64,000 bases of DNA from an uncultured Clostridia bacterium (GTDB lineage Bacteria; Bacillota; Clostridia; TANB77; CAG-508). The position numbers were made by a program, and so were the translations under genes. This document shows, piece by piece, positions 16,974 through 26,507 of the stretch (within the stretch, counting starts at the first letter, position 1; each line of letters starts with the position of its first letter). The stretch spans positions 62,001 through 126,000 of the forward strand of contig CAKOSX010000002.1 of the NCBI GenBank assembly GCA_934119935.1, given 5' to 3'. A model generated the notes under the pieces. It did no database searches, was not told where the DNA came from, and saw nothing but the letters and a program-made list of their open reading frames with translations.

Positions 16974-18899
16974 ATGATAATTACATTAAAAGATGGAAGC
17001 AAAAGAGAAGTACAGGAAGGTATTTCTGTAATAGACCTTGCAAAAGAAATTAGCGAAGGTTTAGCAAGAGTTGCAACTGCAGGAAGAGTAGATGGAAAGG
17101 TTGTTGATTTAAGATACAACTTAAACAAAGACTGCAATGTAGAAATTTTAACATTTGATGATGAAGATGGAAAAAAAGCATACTGGCATACAACATCTCA
17201 CATAATGGCACAAGCTATCAAGAGATTATATAAAGATGTTAAGCTTGCGATTGGACCAGCTATAGATGACGGATTTTACTATGATTTCGACACAGAATAC
17301 AGATTTTCAGAGGCTGATTTCGAGAAGATAGAAGCTGAAATGAAAAAAATTATAAAAGAAGATTTACCAATAGAGAGATTTGAACTTCCAAGAAGCGAAG
17401 CTATCAAATTAATGAAAGATGCAGGAGAAGATTACAAGGTAGAATTAATAGAAGACTTACCAGAAGACGAAGTTTTATCATTCTACAAACAAGGTGAATT
17501 CACAGATTTATGTGCAGGACCTCATTTAATGAGTACTGGAAAAGTAAAATGTGTTAAGTTATTATCGACTTCAGGAGCTTACTGGAGAGGCGACGAAAAA
17601 AATAAGATGCTTCAAAGAATTTATGCTATATCATTCCCAAAGGCAAGCTTGCTTGAAGAACATTTAGCAAAATTAGAAGAAGCAAAACAAAGAGACCACA
17701 GAAAATTAGGAAAAGACCTAGAATTATTCATGACACATAAATTAGTAGGTTCAGGACTTCCAATGTATTTGCCAAATGGTGCAACAGTAAGAAGATTACT
17801 AGAAAGATACATTCAAGACAAAGAAATAAGAATGGGTTACAAACACGTATACACACCATCACTTGCAAACGTTGAACTATACAAAACATCAGGACACTGG
17901 GATCACTACAAAGAAGATATGTTCCCAGTAATGAAAATGGACAACGAAGAATTAGTATTAAGACCAATGAATTGCCCACATCACATGTTAATATTCAAGA
18001 GCAAAATGCGTTCATACAAAGATTTACCAATAAGAATTGGTGAATTAGCACATGACTTCAGATATGAAGATAGTGGTACAGTTTGTGGTATTGAAAGAGT
18101 ACGTGAAATGTGCCAAAATGATGCTCACTTATTCGTAAGACCAGACCAAATAAAAGATGAAGTTGGAAAAGTTGTAAAATTAATACTAGACGTTTACAAA
18201 GATTTTGGATTTAAAGATTATAAATTCAGATTATCATTAAGAGATAAAAACGACAAGCACAAATATTTTGACGATGACGAAATGTGGGACAAGGCAGAAA
18301 GTCAACTTCGTGAAATATTAACAGAATTAGGATTAGACTTCTACGAGGCAGAAGGCGAAGCAGCATTTTATGGACCAAAGCTAGATGTACAATTAAAATC
18401 AGCAATAGGACATGATGTAACAGTTTCAACTTGCCAATTAGACTTCTTATTACCACAGAGATTCGAGCTAGAATACATTGGTGAAGATGGAAAAGCTCAC
18501 AGACCAGTTGTAATACATAGAGCAATACTTGGAACACTAGACAGATTTATGGCATTCTTAATAGAAGAAACAAAAGGAGCATTCCCAACATGGCTTGCAC
18601 CAGTACAAGTAAAAGTACTTCCAATATCAGACAAACACTTAGAATATGCAAACAAAGTTAAAGAAGCATTACAAGATAAAGAAATAAGAGTAGAAGTAGA
18701 CGATAGAGCAGAAAAAATCGGATACAAAATACGTGAAGCACAACTTCAAAAAGTTCCATACATGCTAGTTGTTGGAGATAAAGAACAAGAGGCAGGAGAA
18801 GTCGGAGTTCGTAACAGAAAAGACGGAGACGTTGGAGCAATGAAGCTAGAAGACTTCGTTGAAAAAATAGATGAAGAAATAAAAACATTTGCAAAATAA
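16974..18899 (+). CDS. thrS: Threonyl-tRNA synthetase
   Basis: Charges tRNA-Thr. The 641-residue product has the complete order: TGS domain (1-60), editing domain with HTTSHIMAQA and DLCAGPHLMSTG, class II core with MNCPHHM (zinc Cys/His, about residue 335) and RHDF-like motif 2 (AHDFRYEDSGTVCGIERVR), and the anticodon-binding domain (about 540-641). AAAAGGAGG lies 7 nt before ATG 16974. The open frame continues upstream to 16890 but only through the T-box terminator, so that extension is rejected. Expression is controlled by the T-box. Confidence 0.97.
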   Translation: MIITLKDGSKREVQEGISVIDLAKEISEGLARVATAGRVDGKVVDLRYNLNKDCNVEILTFDDEDGKKAYWHTTSHIMAQAIKRLYKDVKLAIGPAIDDGFYYDFDTEYRFSEADFEKIEAEMKKIIKEDLPIERFELPRSEAIKLMKDAGEDYKVELIEDLPEDEVLSFYKQGEFTDLCAGPHLMSTGKVKCVKLLSTSGAYWRGDEKNKMLQRIYAISFPKASLLEEHLAKLEEAKQRDHRKLGKDLELFMTHKLVGSGLPMYLPNGATVRRLLERYIQDKEIRMGYKHVYTPSLANVELYKTSGHWDHYKEDMFPVMKMDNEELVLRPMNCPHHMLIFKSKMRSYKDLPIRIGELAHDFRYEDSGTVCGIERVREMCQNDAHLFVRPDQIKDEVGKVVKLILDVYKDFGFKDYKFRLSLRDKNDKHKYFDDDEMWDKAESQLREILTELGLDFYEAEGEAAFYGPKLDVQLKSAIGHDVTVSTCQLDFLLPQRFELEYIGEDGKAHRPVVIHRAILGTLDRFMAFLIEETKGAFPTWLAPVQVKVLPISDKHLEYANKVKEALQDKEIRVEVDDRAEKIGYKIREAQLQKVPYMLVVGDKEQEAGEVGVRNRKDGDVGAMKLEDFVEKIDEEIKTFAK

Positions 18900-18911
18900 A
18901 ATATACAATGG

Positions 18912-18949
18912 AAAAGCAACAATATATCGAACAATATTGTTGCTTTTTT
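18912..18949. terminator. Terminator between thrS and the convergent nuclease gene
   Basis: Stem AAAAGCAACAATAT / ATATTGTTGCTTTT, then T residues; usable on both strands. Confidence 0.85.
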
Positions 18950-18958
18950 ATAATAAAA

Positions 18959-19834
18959 TTATGCATTTTCATCAATAATTTTTTGAACATCAGCCTCTGA
19001 CATTTCAACTGCTTTAGCAATCTGCAAAACTGTAAGGTTCATAGAGTGCAAATTTTTTATTATTTGAATTTTCCCTTCTTTTTCACCACGAAGTCGACCA
19101 GCTTTGTAAATAGCTTTTTCATCCATTATAGCTTTTTCTTTTAATTCTGCGAGTCTTCTAAGTTGTTCATCTTTACTTCTTTCATGAACCTCTATAACAG
19201 CATCTTTAATATCATTATTCTTTTCCATAATCTCTTTAACCTCCCTAGAATTAGGGTCATCTAAAAATAACATCCACTGTGCCTTTTTATCAAGCTTATT
19301 CTTATAGTATGTATTTTTAACCTTATCTAGTTCTAGTATACAAATTTCAATTGCGTCTGTCAATACTAAATCTGGATGATTTTTTTCGCAAAGTTTCCAT
19401 ACAGTTTCCATTTCCGAAATTGTTTGAGTAAGTTCCAAAGGATAATCAATTATTGCTATTAATATTACTTTTTTAGCTTCAGTGTAGTTGTCACCACGTT
19501 TGATTTCAGAAGCATACAACCTTGAAAAATAAAAAAGTAATCGTTCAGCAAAGTTTGCTCTTTCGATGAGCTGAATTTCAACATCAACTTTTTCACTATT
19601 GTTGATGTCTAGTTCTAAATCTAAAATGCCAAGTTTGTCACCAGGAGCATCACGAACTAAAATTTGATCACTATTAATAATCATTTTTGTGATTTTCTCG
19701 TCGAGTAAGGCTTCAACAAAGGCTTTGGTAATTCTTTCGTTATTTTGATTGAATATGCTTTGAAAAACGACGTCATTCTTTGGTTTTAAGAGTTTCTTTT
19801 CTTCTGTTTGAACTGGTGAATTATTCTTCTTCAA
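18959..19834 (-). CDS. Rpn/PD-(D/E)XK nuclease family protein
   Basis: A 291-residue member of the PDDEXK_2 (PF12784-like) group, often labelled transposase or recombination-promoting nuclease Rpn. KPKNDVVFQSIFNQN is the N-terminal signature; LDLELDINNSEKVDVEIQL carries the D...ExQ nuclease core; FYFSRLYASEI follows. The C-terminal 60 residues are helical and end in a helix-turn-helix-like stretch (TVLQIAKAVEMSEADVQKII). TTG 19834 fits AAAGGTGGG 7 nt upstream; the GTG at 19846 is part of that site. No terminal inverted repeats or target duplications are seen, so it is a lone gene. Confidence 0.8.
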   Translation of the reverse strand: MKKNNSPVQTEEKKLLKPKNDVVFQSIFNQNNERITKAFVEALLDEKITKMIINSDQILVRDAPGDKLGILDLELDINNSEKVDVEIQLIERANFAERLLFYFSRLYASEIKRGDNYTEAKKVILIAIIDYPLELTQTISEMETVWKLCEKNHPDLVLTDAIEICILELDKVKNTYYKNKLDKKAQWMLFLDDPNSREVKEIMEKNNDIKDAVIEVHERSKDEQLRRLAELKEKAIMDEKAIYKAGRLRGEKEGKIQIIKNLHSMNLTVLQIAKAVEMSEADVQKIIDENA

Positions 19835-20150
19835 TAATTGTCCCACCTTTCAAATTGAATTTTATAGTGCAAAGAATAAAATATTAAATTATTAATTTGA
19901 AAATGTAAAAGAAAATAAGGGCTAAGAAATAAAATAATAGAAAAAATATTCATGACTATAATAAAAATATTATATGCTGAAAGTACTGCAAATGCAAGAA
20001 AAATCGTACGCCAAAAAACGACAAAATTGTGTTGGAAAATGTAACTAGACATTTGCTTTTTTTATTATACAATAAATTTTTATAGCATTATTAATAAAGT
20101 TGTGATATACTAATTCAGTAATTTAATTTGCAAAATTTGGAGGAGCAAAT
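19835..20150 (+). promoter_or_regulatory. Divergent spacer with extended -10 promoter
   Basis: 316 bp between divergent genes. An extended -10 (TGATATACT, 20103-20111) probably drives the 778-residue gene; its -35 is poor. No small gene or hairpin of note was seen. Confidence 0.4.
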
Positions 20151-22487
20151 ATGCCAAGGAAAGTAGTAAAAGGTACAACAGAAAACTTAAATATGTTAAG
20201 AGAAAAAGTAGACTATATTGGTTTTGAACTAGGAAAGGTCCCAGAATTTTTAAAGGATTTTGAGCCACTTGAATATAGAGTACCAAAGGTTTACGACGAA
20301 ACTACATATAAAGTTTATAAGTACGTAAAAATAAAAGATATTGAAATATTAATCACACCAAAGGACAGACTAGATGATTTAGAGGAAAGGTATAAACTTG
20401 CCAGCCCATTATTTACATATATGAAGCCAGAGGCAAACGAAAATCTTGAGAAGTATGCCTATTTTTTAAAAATGATAAATCAGACTAGGGTGTCAGATAT
20501 TCAAGAAATAGAAAAGGAACAAGAAGCTTTTCAGAAAGAGATTCCATTTGATGTGAAATTTGCTAATAATTTTAAGTGGCAAATATTTTATTCTGATTAT
20601 GCAGATAAATATTTTATGCTTGCTTCTACAAACGAAACAGACAATTCACAGATGTTTTATTTATTGAAAAGGAAGATTGAAGAGAATAAAAGTAAAAAGG
20701 AAAGTACTATTTTTGTGCCTATCAGTAATGAGGAATATTCTGAAGTAATATTAAAAAAATCAGAGATAGAGGATTTAGAAAATTATTTGTGGTTTTTCAC
20801 TAAAAATTGGCCTTCTATATATGAAATAGAGGATGAAGATGGAAATATTCAGTTACAAATAGTTGGAGAGACTGTTATATACGACAAAATGACAAGCCAA
20901 TATAGAATTATTCTCAAAGATAAAAAGGAAGCTTCAAAATGCTATAAATTAATTAAAGCATTATTCATTTTAGCATATGATTTAAGAAAAGATTATCAAT
21001 TTCAAATAAAGATTGGTGAAAATGGTGGTCTGGATTTCTATTATAATGATGAAAAAATTGAATATGATACTCTACCAGAGTTCTTGAAGAAAGAGTCAAT
21101 TTCCAAGATAAAAGAAAACGAGAGAGTTAAAACTGAGACTAAGGAAGTAAAAGCAGATATCAAAGATTTACAAAAGCAAGAAGAACAGAAGAATCTTGAA
21201 TATCTTAGAAAAGAGAAAGAGATTGTTACTTTCTTAGAGTGCAAGAAAACATTTATGGGAAGAATAAAATATTTCTTTAAGGGAAAGAAAGGTAAGAAAG
21301 ACGAAGAAGTTTCGGAGCATTCTGCAAGTAAAGAAAGATTAAAGGATATTTTAAGTCAAGACAAAGAGAATATAGAACATTTTAAAGATGATGAATTAGA
21401 ATCTAAGAGTTATACTGTTGAAGACATTATTAAAATTGGCAAAGAGCTTGATAATAATGTAAAAGACAACAAGAACGCAAAACTAGATCTAAAGGCTTTA
21501 CAAAACAAGGTTGATAATATTGATAAAAAATTAAAGAATGCAACAGAGTTTTTAGAAGAGATAGATGAGCATAAGAAGAGTATATTCGAATTTTGGAAAT
21601 ATGCAAACAAAGATGAGTCAAAAATGCTTGCCGAAGGTGAAGTAGAAGAGGAAGAAACAACGAGCACAGGTCTTAGAAAAACCTTTGATTATGAAGAAGA
21701 TATAGAAAATTTTGCAAGTAAGATAGATGGCCAACAAAGAGAAAAATTAACACATAAAGAACAAGACGCTCTGTTTGCATCAAATTTTGTACTAGATGGA
21801 ATAAACATAGTATCAAAAGAAAAATTACTAAAAGATGATGAAAACAAGATAGCAAATTTATTACAACAATTAAAAGACGACTACAAGAAAGATATTGATA
21901 AAATTCAAGAAAAAGACTTTGATATTTTCGGAAATATCAGCCAAGACAAAACAAAGATAAAAACACTAAAAAATAATCAACATAGAGAAGCGGAAAAAGA
22001 TAAGTACAAAGTTTTAAATGTAAATTTAAATACAGAAATGGATGTATTTATAGAAAAATTAAAAGAACTTAGACAAATTCTTATAGATGAATCTGAAAAG
22101 ATAGAAGTTCCATATGATATATCTTTGTACAAGGCTAGCAACGAAAAGATTGATCCAGATGGATTTGATAAATTTAGCGTAAATCCATTCGAAACTCTGG
22201 ATAATTTAGAAAAAACTTCTACATCTAAAGAAACATATTTATATAAAATCAATGTTCCAGAAAATACAAAATTAGTATTTTATTCGAATATAACATTCTT
22301 TGAAAATAACAACCAAACACTTCCTTTAGGAATGGACATATCTCAAGAAGGGCTTATAAACATGGATAAATACAAGCTTGAACTAAAAGGAAAAGACGAA
22401 TTTAATATAAATATTTTCAAGAACGAATTCGATAATTTTGTAAAGAATGTTAAGGTTTATGAGTATGATTTAGTAAATAAAGATTAA
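20151..22487 (+). CDS. Large coiled-coil hypothetical protein
   Basis: 778 residues, not recognised. The N-terminal half (1-320) looks globular, with mixed aromatic and charged residues. The middle (about 320-560) is Lys/Glu-rich and strongly coiled-coil-like (KEVKADIKDLQKQEEQKN), with a basic patch MGRIKYFFKGKKGKK. The last 120 residues look beta-rich (YLYKINVPENTKLVFYSN). No signal peptide or membrane helix, so it is probably cytoplasmic. TTGGAGGAG precedes ATG 20151. No terminator separates it clearly from deoB, 69 bp on. Confidence 0.7.
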   Translation: MPRKVVKGTTENLNMLREKVDYIGFELGKVPEFLKDFEPLEYRVPKVYDETTYKVYKYVKIKDIEILITPKDRLDDLEERYKLASPLFTYMKPEANENLEKYAYFLKMINQTRVSDIQEIEKEQEAFQKEIPFDVKFANNFKWQIFYSDYADKYFMLASTNETDNSQMFYLLKRKIEENKSKKESTIFVPISNEEYSEVILKKSEIEDLENYLWFFTKNWPSIYEIEDEDGNIQLQIVGETVIYDKMTSQYRIILKDKKEASKCYKLIKALFILAYDLRKDYQFQIKIGENGGLDFYYNDEKIEYDTLPEFLKKESISKIKENERVKTETKEVKADIKDLQKQEEQKNLEYLRKEKEIVTFLECKKTFMGRIKYFFKGKKGKKDEEVSEHSASKERLKDILSQDKENIEHFKDDELESKSYTVEDIIKIGKELDNNVKDNKNAKLDLKALQNKVDNIDKKLKNATEFLEEIDEHKKSIFEFWKYANKDESKMLAEGEVEEEETTSTGLRKTFDYEEDIENFASKIDGQQREKLTHKEQDALFASNFVLDGINIVSKEKLLKDDENKIANLLQQLKDDYKKDIDKIQEKDFDIFGNISQDKTKIKTLKNNQHREAEKDKYKVLNVNLNTEMDVFIEKLKELRQILIDESEKIEVPYDISLYKASNEKIDPDGFDKFSVNPFETLDNLEKTSTSKETYLYKINVPENTKLVFYSNITFFENNNQTLPLGMDISQEGLINMDKYKLELKGKDEFNINIFKNEFDNFVKNVKVYEYDLVNKD

Positions 22488-22556
22488 ATAGTTGAAGAAT
22501 GATTACAATTTTGACGTAGCCGAAATTATGATTATTTGCCAACGGAAAGGAAAAGT

Positions 22557-23735
22557 ATGATAGATAGAGTAATCATAATGGTACTTGACGGCTTCGGTGT
22601 AGGAGAAGCTCCAGATGCAAACAAGTATGGAGATGAAGGAAGTGACACACTTGCTGGGATATACAATAATACGACTTTAAATATTCCAAACATGGCTAAA
22701 TTAGGACTATATAACATAGACGGAGTTAAGGTTGGAGAAAAACAAGAAAAGACAATCGGAGCATATGGAAAGGCACAAGAACAGGCTGATGGAAAAAATA
22801 GTCCAGTAGGGCATTGGGAGATGTCTGGTTATATTAAGCATCCAGCTTTTACAACATATCCAAATGCATTTCCTAAAAAGTTGATTGATGAATTTATAGA
22901 GAAAACTGGTGTAAAAGGAGTTTTATGCAATGAAGTTGGCTCTGGAACAGAAATTTTAAAACGCTTCGGAGAAGAACACATAAAAACAGGATATCCTATA
23001 ATATACACATCAGCAGACAGTGTATTTCAAATAGCTGCTCATGAAGACGTAATTCCGGTTGAAAAATTATATGAGATTTGTAGAATTACAAGAAAAATTC
23101 TAGATAACCCAGAATACAATGTTGGAACTGTAATTGCAAGACCATTTGTTGGAGATAAGGCAGAAAACTTTACAAGAACGTACAATAGAAAAGATTTTGA
23201 ATCTAATACTTTTGGCAAAACAATGTTAGATGTAATGCATGAGAATGGTACAAACGTTGTAGCAATAGGAAAAATAGAAGATTTATTTAGTGGCAGAGGA
23301 ATAGACAGTGCAATACACACAAACGGAAATGCTGATGGAATAGAAAAGACGATTGAAGAAATAAAGAAAGACACTAAGGGATTGGTATTTACAAACCTTG
23401 TAGATACAGACATGTTATATGGACATAGAAATAATATTGAAGGATATGCAAGAGCACTAGAATATTTTGATTCAAAATTACTAGAGATAATGAGCAACAT
23501 GAAAGAAAATGATATGCTTATTATAACAGGGGACCATGGAAATGACCCAAGCACTCCAAGCACAGACCATTCTAGAGAATATACTCCAATATTGGTATAT
23601 GGAAAGAATATAAAAGAAAATGTGAATCTGGGAATAAGAAGCACATTTGCAGATATTTCCGCAACAATATTAGATATGTTAAGATTACCCAAGCTTGAAA
23701 ATGGTATAAGCTTTAGAAAAGAAATAGAAAAATAA
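22557..23735 (+). CDS. deoB: Phosphopentomutase
   Basis: Interconverts (deoxy)ribose-1-phosphate and (deoxy)ribose-5-phosphate in nucleoside salvage. The 392-residue member of the alkaline phosphatase superfamily has DGFGVGEAPDA with the first metal Asp, GSDTLAG with the phospho-accepting Thr, GHWEM, and late metal motifs TDMLYGHRN and TGDHGNDP. GGAAAGGA lies 7 nt before ATG 22557; the in-frame TTG at 22536 precedes that site and is rejected. It is isolated from other deo genes here. Confidence 0.95.
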   Translation: MIDRVIIMVLDGFGVGEAPDANKYGDEGSDTLAGIYNNTTLNIPNMAKLGLYNIDGVKVGEKQEKTIGAYGKAQEQADGKNSPVGHWEMSGYIKHPAFTTYPNAFPKKLIDEFIEKTGVKGVLCNEVGSGTEILKRFGEEHIKTGYPIIYTSADSVFQIAAHEDVIPVEKLYEICRITRKILDNPEYNVGTVIARPFVGDKAENFTRTYNRKDFESNTFGKTMLDVMHENGTNVVAIGKIEDLFSGRGIDSAIHTNGNADGIEKTIEEIKKDTKGLVFTNLVDTDMLYGHRNNIEGYARALEYFDSKLLEIMSNMKENDMLIITGDHGNDPSTPSTDHSREYTPILVYGKNIKENVNLGIRSTFADISATILDMLRLPKLENGISFRKEIEK

Positions 23736-23736
23736 T

Positions 23737-23779
23737 AAAAAGCTGATATATGTTACTAAAACAATATATCAGCTTTTTT
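23737..23779. terminator. Bidirectional terminator after deoB
   Basis: Stem AAAAAGCTGATATAT / ATATATCAGCTTTTT between convergent genes. Confidence 0.85.
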
Positions 23780-23785
23780 ATGAAT

Positions 23786-24637
23786 TTATTTTATATCTTC
23801 TTTTACAACTCCTGGTTGTTCCAACAATTCTGGCTTCTTTAAATATTTAGACAATTGCTTAAAAGAAGTTGCATAATAATAGCCATCGCAAATTCTTTCA
23901 TCACCAACAAAGGCTATGGTAATACATTTTTCTTCGTGCATTTCATCATCATCATAAATATAACTTTTCTTCTTTTTACCCATAGCAAAAAATAAGCTGG
24001 TAGTACCAAAATTGTATAAATGATGATAAATGCTATCAATTCCCAAAGAGCCAACATTAGTTAAAAATACGCTAGTATGAAATGGACTCGCTGAAAGGAT
24101 TGCCTTTGGCACTGCACCATGCTTGTCTAAAAATTTGATAAATTTAAAAGCAGCTCTAATAAATCCATTTGGAACAATACTAAAGGTTTTTGCTAATGCA
24201 TCTGTATTATTAGATGTACTGTAATCTTTGTTTTGTTCTATTGCTTTGTCTAATTTTTCTTTTATTTCGAAAATGTTTTCAGTTCCTGTAAAAGGCAATT
24301 TTATTGTTGTTTCTTGTCCTTCATCAGCAAAGCTTTTCTTTATTGCTAAAGAAACAAATATTTGATTTCTAGCATATAGGCTACCATTCATTGCAAACCT
24401 ATTTAAATAAGGCCTTTCGGCAATTATTCTTACTATAGCTGCATAAATTATATTCATGTAAGAAAGCTTAATTCCTTCTTTAGCCTTTCTATCAATATAT
24501 TCGTCTAATTCCTTTAATTTAATATCTTGCTTAAAATAAACTTGTGCATCGTCTCTTTCCAACATTACACAAGGTATAACTCTAAAAAACGGTGGAACAG
24601 TTTTTAATTTCCTGCCGTCACTTCTGTGTCCAAACAT
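23786..24637 (-). CDS. E2-acyltransferase-fold protein lacking the lipoyl domain
   Basis: 283 residues resembling the catalytic domain of 2-oxoacid dehydrogenase E2 or chloramphenicol acetyltransferase (PF00198-like): an N-terminal MFGHRSDGRKLK, the KLSYMNIIYAAIVR helix and a C-terminal TIAFVGDERICDGYYYATSF. There is no lipoyl or E1/E3-binding domain. The canonical DHRxxDG catalytic motif reads DERICDG, so the catalytic His is Glu. This suggests altered chemistry or a non-enzymatic role. It stands alone, with its own promoter and ribosome binding site (AAAGGGGAG). Confidence 0.72.
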   Translation of the reverse strand: MFGHRSDGRKLKTVPPFFRVIPCVMLERDDAQVYFKQDIKLKELDEYIDRKAKEGIKLSYMNIIYAAIVRIIAERPYLNRFAMNGSLYARNQIFVSLAIKKSFADEGQETTIKLPFTGTENIFEIKEKLDKAIEQNKDYSTSNNTDALAKTFSIVPNGFIRAAFKFIKFLDKHGAVPKAILSASPFHTSVFLTNVGSLGIDSIYHHLYNFGTTSLFFAMGKKKKSYIYDDDEMHEEKCITIAFVGDERICDGYYYATSFKQLSKYLKKPELLEQPGVVKEDIK

Positions 24638-24666
24638 TATATTTCTCCCCTTTATCTTATATATCC

Positions 24667-24695
24667 ATTTTACGCTGAATGACGAAAAATGTCAA
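24667..24695 (-). promoter_or_regulatory. Promoter of the E2-fold gene
   Basis: Minus strand: TTGACA (24695-24690), 17-bp spacer, TAAAAT (24672-24667). Confidence 0.65.
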
Positions 24696-24728
24696 ATAAT
24701 ATTGAATTAAAAATTTGATAATTGAAAA

Positions 24729-24757
24729 TTGACAAATGGGGAGGAATGGTTTATTGT
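24729..24757 (+). promoter_or_regulatory. Promoter of the radical SAM gene
   Basis: TTGACA (24729-24734), 17-bp spacer, TATTGT (24752-24757). Confidence 0.6.
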
Positions 24758-24792
24758 AGTATTAGTTTGAACTTAAAATGGAGGAATATAAA

Positions 24793-25677
24793 ATGTTAGA
24801 GGAACTAAGACAATGTGAAGTTTGTCCTTTTAGATGTAAAGTAAATAGATTGGAAGGAAAAATAGGAAAATGTGGTTGTAATGATAAGATAAAAATTGCG
24901 TTAGCATCATTACATTATTATGAAGAGCCATGTATAAGTGGAAAGAATGGTTCAGGAACAGTGTTCTTTTCAAACTGTAATTTGAATTGTTTATTCTGCC
25001 AGAATTATAAAATAAGTCAAGAAGGAAAAGGTAGAGAAATTACTATAGAAGAATTAGCAAATATCTTTCTAGAGCAACAAAAAAATGGAGCAAACAATAT
25101 TAATTTAGTAACTCCTACAATGTATGCATATCAAATAATAGAGGCTCTAAAAATTGCAAAGGGCAATGGTCTTAATATTCCAATAATATATAACACGAAT
25201 GGTTATGAAAATGTGGAAACAATAAGGGCATTAAAAGGCTATATAGATGTTTATTTGCCAGATTTAAAATATTATTCAGATGAAATTGCTATAAAATATT
25301 CGAAGGCACCAAATTATTTTAGTGTAGCTACAAATGCAATTTTAGAAATGATTAATCAGGTAGGAAATCCTGAATTTGATGAAAATGGAATGATAAAAAG
25401 AGGAGTAATAATAAGACACTTAGTACTTCCAGGGCACATTCAAAATTCAAAACACATATTAAAATGGCTAAAGGAAAACGTAAATTCCAAAGCATATGTT
25501 AGTGTAATGGCACAGTATTTTCCAACGTATAAGGCTAAAGAAGATAAATATTTAAACAGAAAATTAACAAACAAAGAATACTCAGAAATAGAGCAATATT
25601 TGTATTTGCTAGATATAGAGAATGGATATATGCAAGACCTTGGAAAACATGAGGAAGAATATGTTCCTGATTTTTAG
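24793..25677 (+). CDS. Radical SAM protein, PflA/PflX-like (COG1313 type)
   Basis: 294 residues. FSNCNLNCLFCQN (about residues 60-70) is the CxxxCxxC cluster that binds the 4Fe-4S used to cleave S-adenosylmethionine. An N-terminal Cys-rich region (CEVCPFRC...GKCGC) may hold another metal site. VTPTMYAYQIIEAL and YLPDLKYY match the COG1313 group, related to pyruvate formate-lyase activating enzymes; the real substrate is unknown. GGAGG lies 8 nt before ATG 24793, while the ATG at 24778 has no ribosome site. Confidence 0.85.
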   Translation: MLEELRQCEVCPFRCKVNRLEGKIGKCGCNDKIKIALASLHYYEEPCISGKNGSGTVFFSNCNLNCLFCQNYKISQEGKGREITIEELANIFLEQQKNGANNINLVTPTMYAYQIIEALKIAKGNGLNIPIIYNTNGYENVETIRALKGYIDVYLPDLKYYSDEIAIKYSKAPNYFSVATNAILEMINQVGNPEFDENGMIKRGVIIRHLVLPGHIQNSKHILKWLKENVNSKAYVSVMAQYFPTYKAKEDKYLNRKLTNKEYSEIEQYLYLLDIENGYMQDLGKHEEEYVPDF

Positions 25678-25765
25678 CTTATAAAAATCATTTATTTTGG
25701 TTGAAAATAATCATTTTATGCAATATAATATCAGTTATATTAAAATATTAGAAAGAGGCAGAAAA

Positions 25766-26491
25766 ATGGCAATATATACATGCAAGGAAAGAATAGATTT
25801 AGAAGATGTTGGCTATTCAAATAAAATAACTAATAAGGCAATATTAAAAATATTAGAAAATGCAGGAGCTAGGCAATCAGAGACTGTACATTTTGGATTG
25901 AATGATATGGAAAATGTAGGTTTTAGTTGGATTCTACTAGGCTGGAAAGTACAAGTTCTAAAAAGACCTATATATAATGAAGAATTGACTGTAAAAACCT
26001 GGGGAAGAGATGCTAATAGAATTTTTACGTATAGAGATTACGAAATATATGATGAAAACAACGAATTATGCACAATTGCTACAAGCAAATGGGCTATTGT
26101 AGATATAAAAACAGGAAAGTTAAGAGAATTAACATCAGACATTATAGGAAAATATCAGTGCGAGACGAAGAAGGTTTTTGAACAAGATTATACACTAAAA
26201 TTAAAAGAACCAGAAACAGTAATTAATAAACAAATTCATAAGGCACAAAGAAGGGACATAGATATTAATAAGCATATTCACAATTTATGCTATTTGGATT
26301 ATGCATATGAGGCTTTACCTGAAGAAATATATGAACAGAAGGAATGCAATAACATAGAAATTATGTACAAAAAGCAAATAAAATTAGGTGATGAGTTTGA
26401 GTGCATGTATACAATGGAAAATAATGAGAATATTATTACTCTGAAATCTGCAGATGAAAACATATTGCATGCAATTGTAAAATTATATTAG
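25766..26491 (+). CDS. Acyl-ACP thioesterase
   Basis: 241 residues with a double hot-dog fold (PF01643-like), releasing fatty acids from acyl carrier protein. Family marks: KITNKAILKILENAGA, GFSWILLGWKVQVLKRP, the acidic-aromatic TYRDYEIYDEN and the second-domain motif DINKHIHNLCYLDYAYEALP. AAAGAGG lies 7 nt before ATG 25766; upstream in-frame starts (25697) lack such a site. The next gene begins 17 bp on, so they are likely co-transcribed. Confidence 0.85.
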   Translation: MAIYTCKERIDLEDVGYSNKITNKAILKILENAGARQSETVHFGLNDMENVGFSWILLGWKVQVLKRPIYNEELTVKTWGRDANRIFTYRDYEIYDENNELCTIATSKWAIVDIKTGKLRELTSDIIGKYQCETKKVFEQDYTLKLKEPETVINKQIHKAQRRDIDINKHIHNLCYLDYAYEALPEEIYEQKECNNIEIMYKKQIKLGDEFECMYTMENNENIITLKSADENILHAIVKLY

Positions 26492-26507
26492 AGTGTGAGG
26501 AAACAAT

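Noticed and set aside
18959..19834. Insertion sequence carrying the Rpn/PD-(D/E)XK gene
   Set aside because: No terminal inverted repeats or target duplications are seen; these genes are often called transposases but are usually lone nuclease genes.
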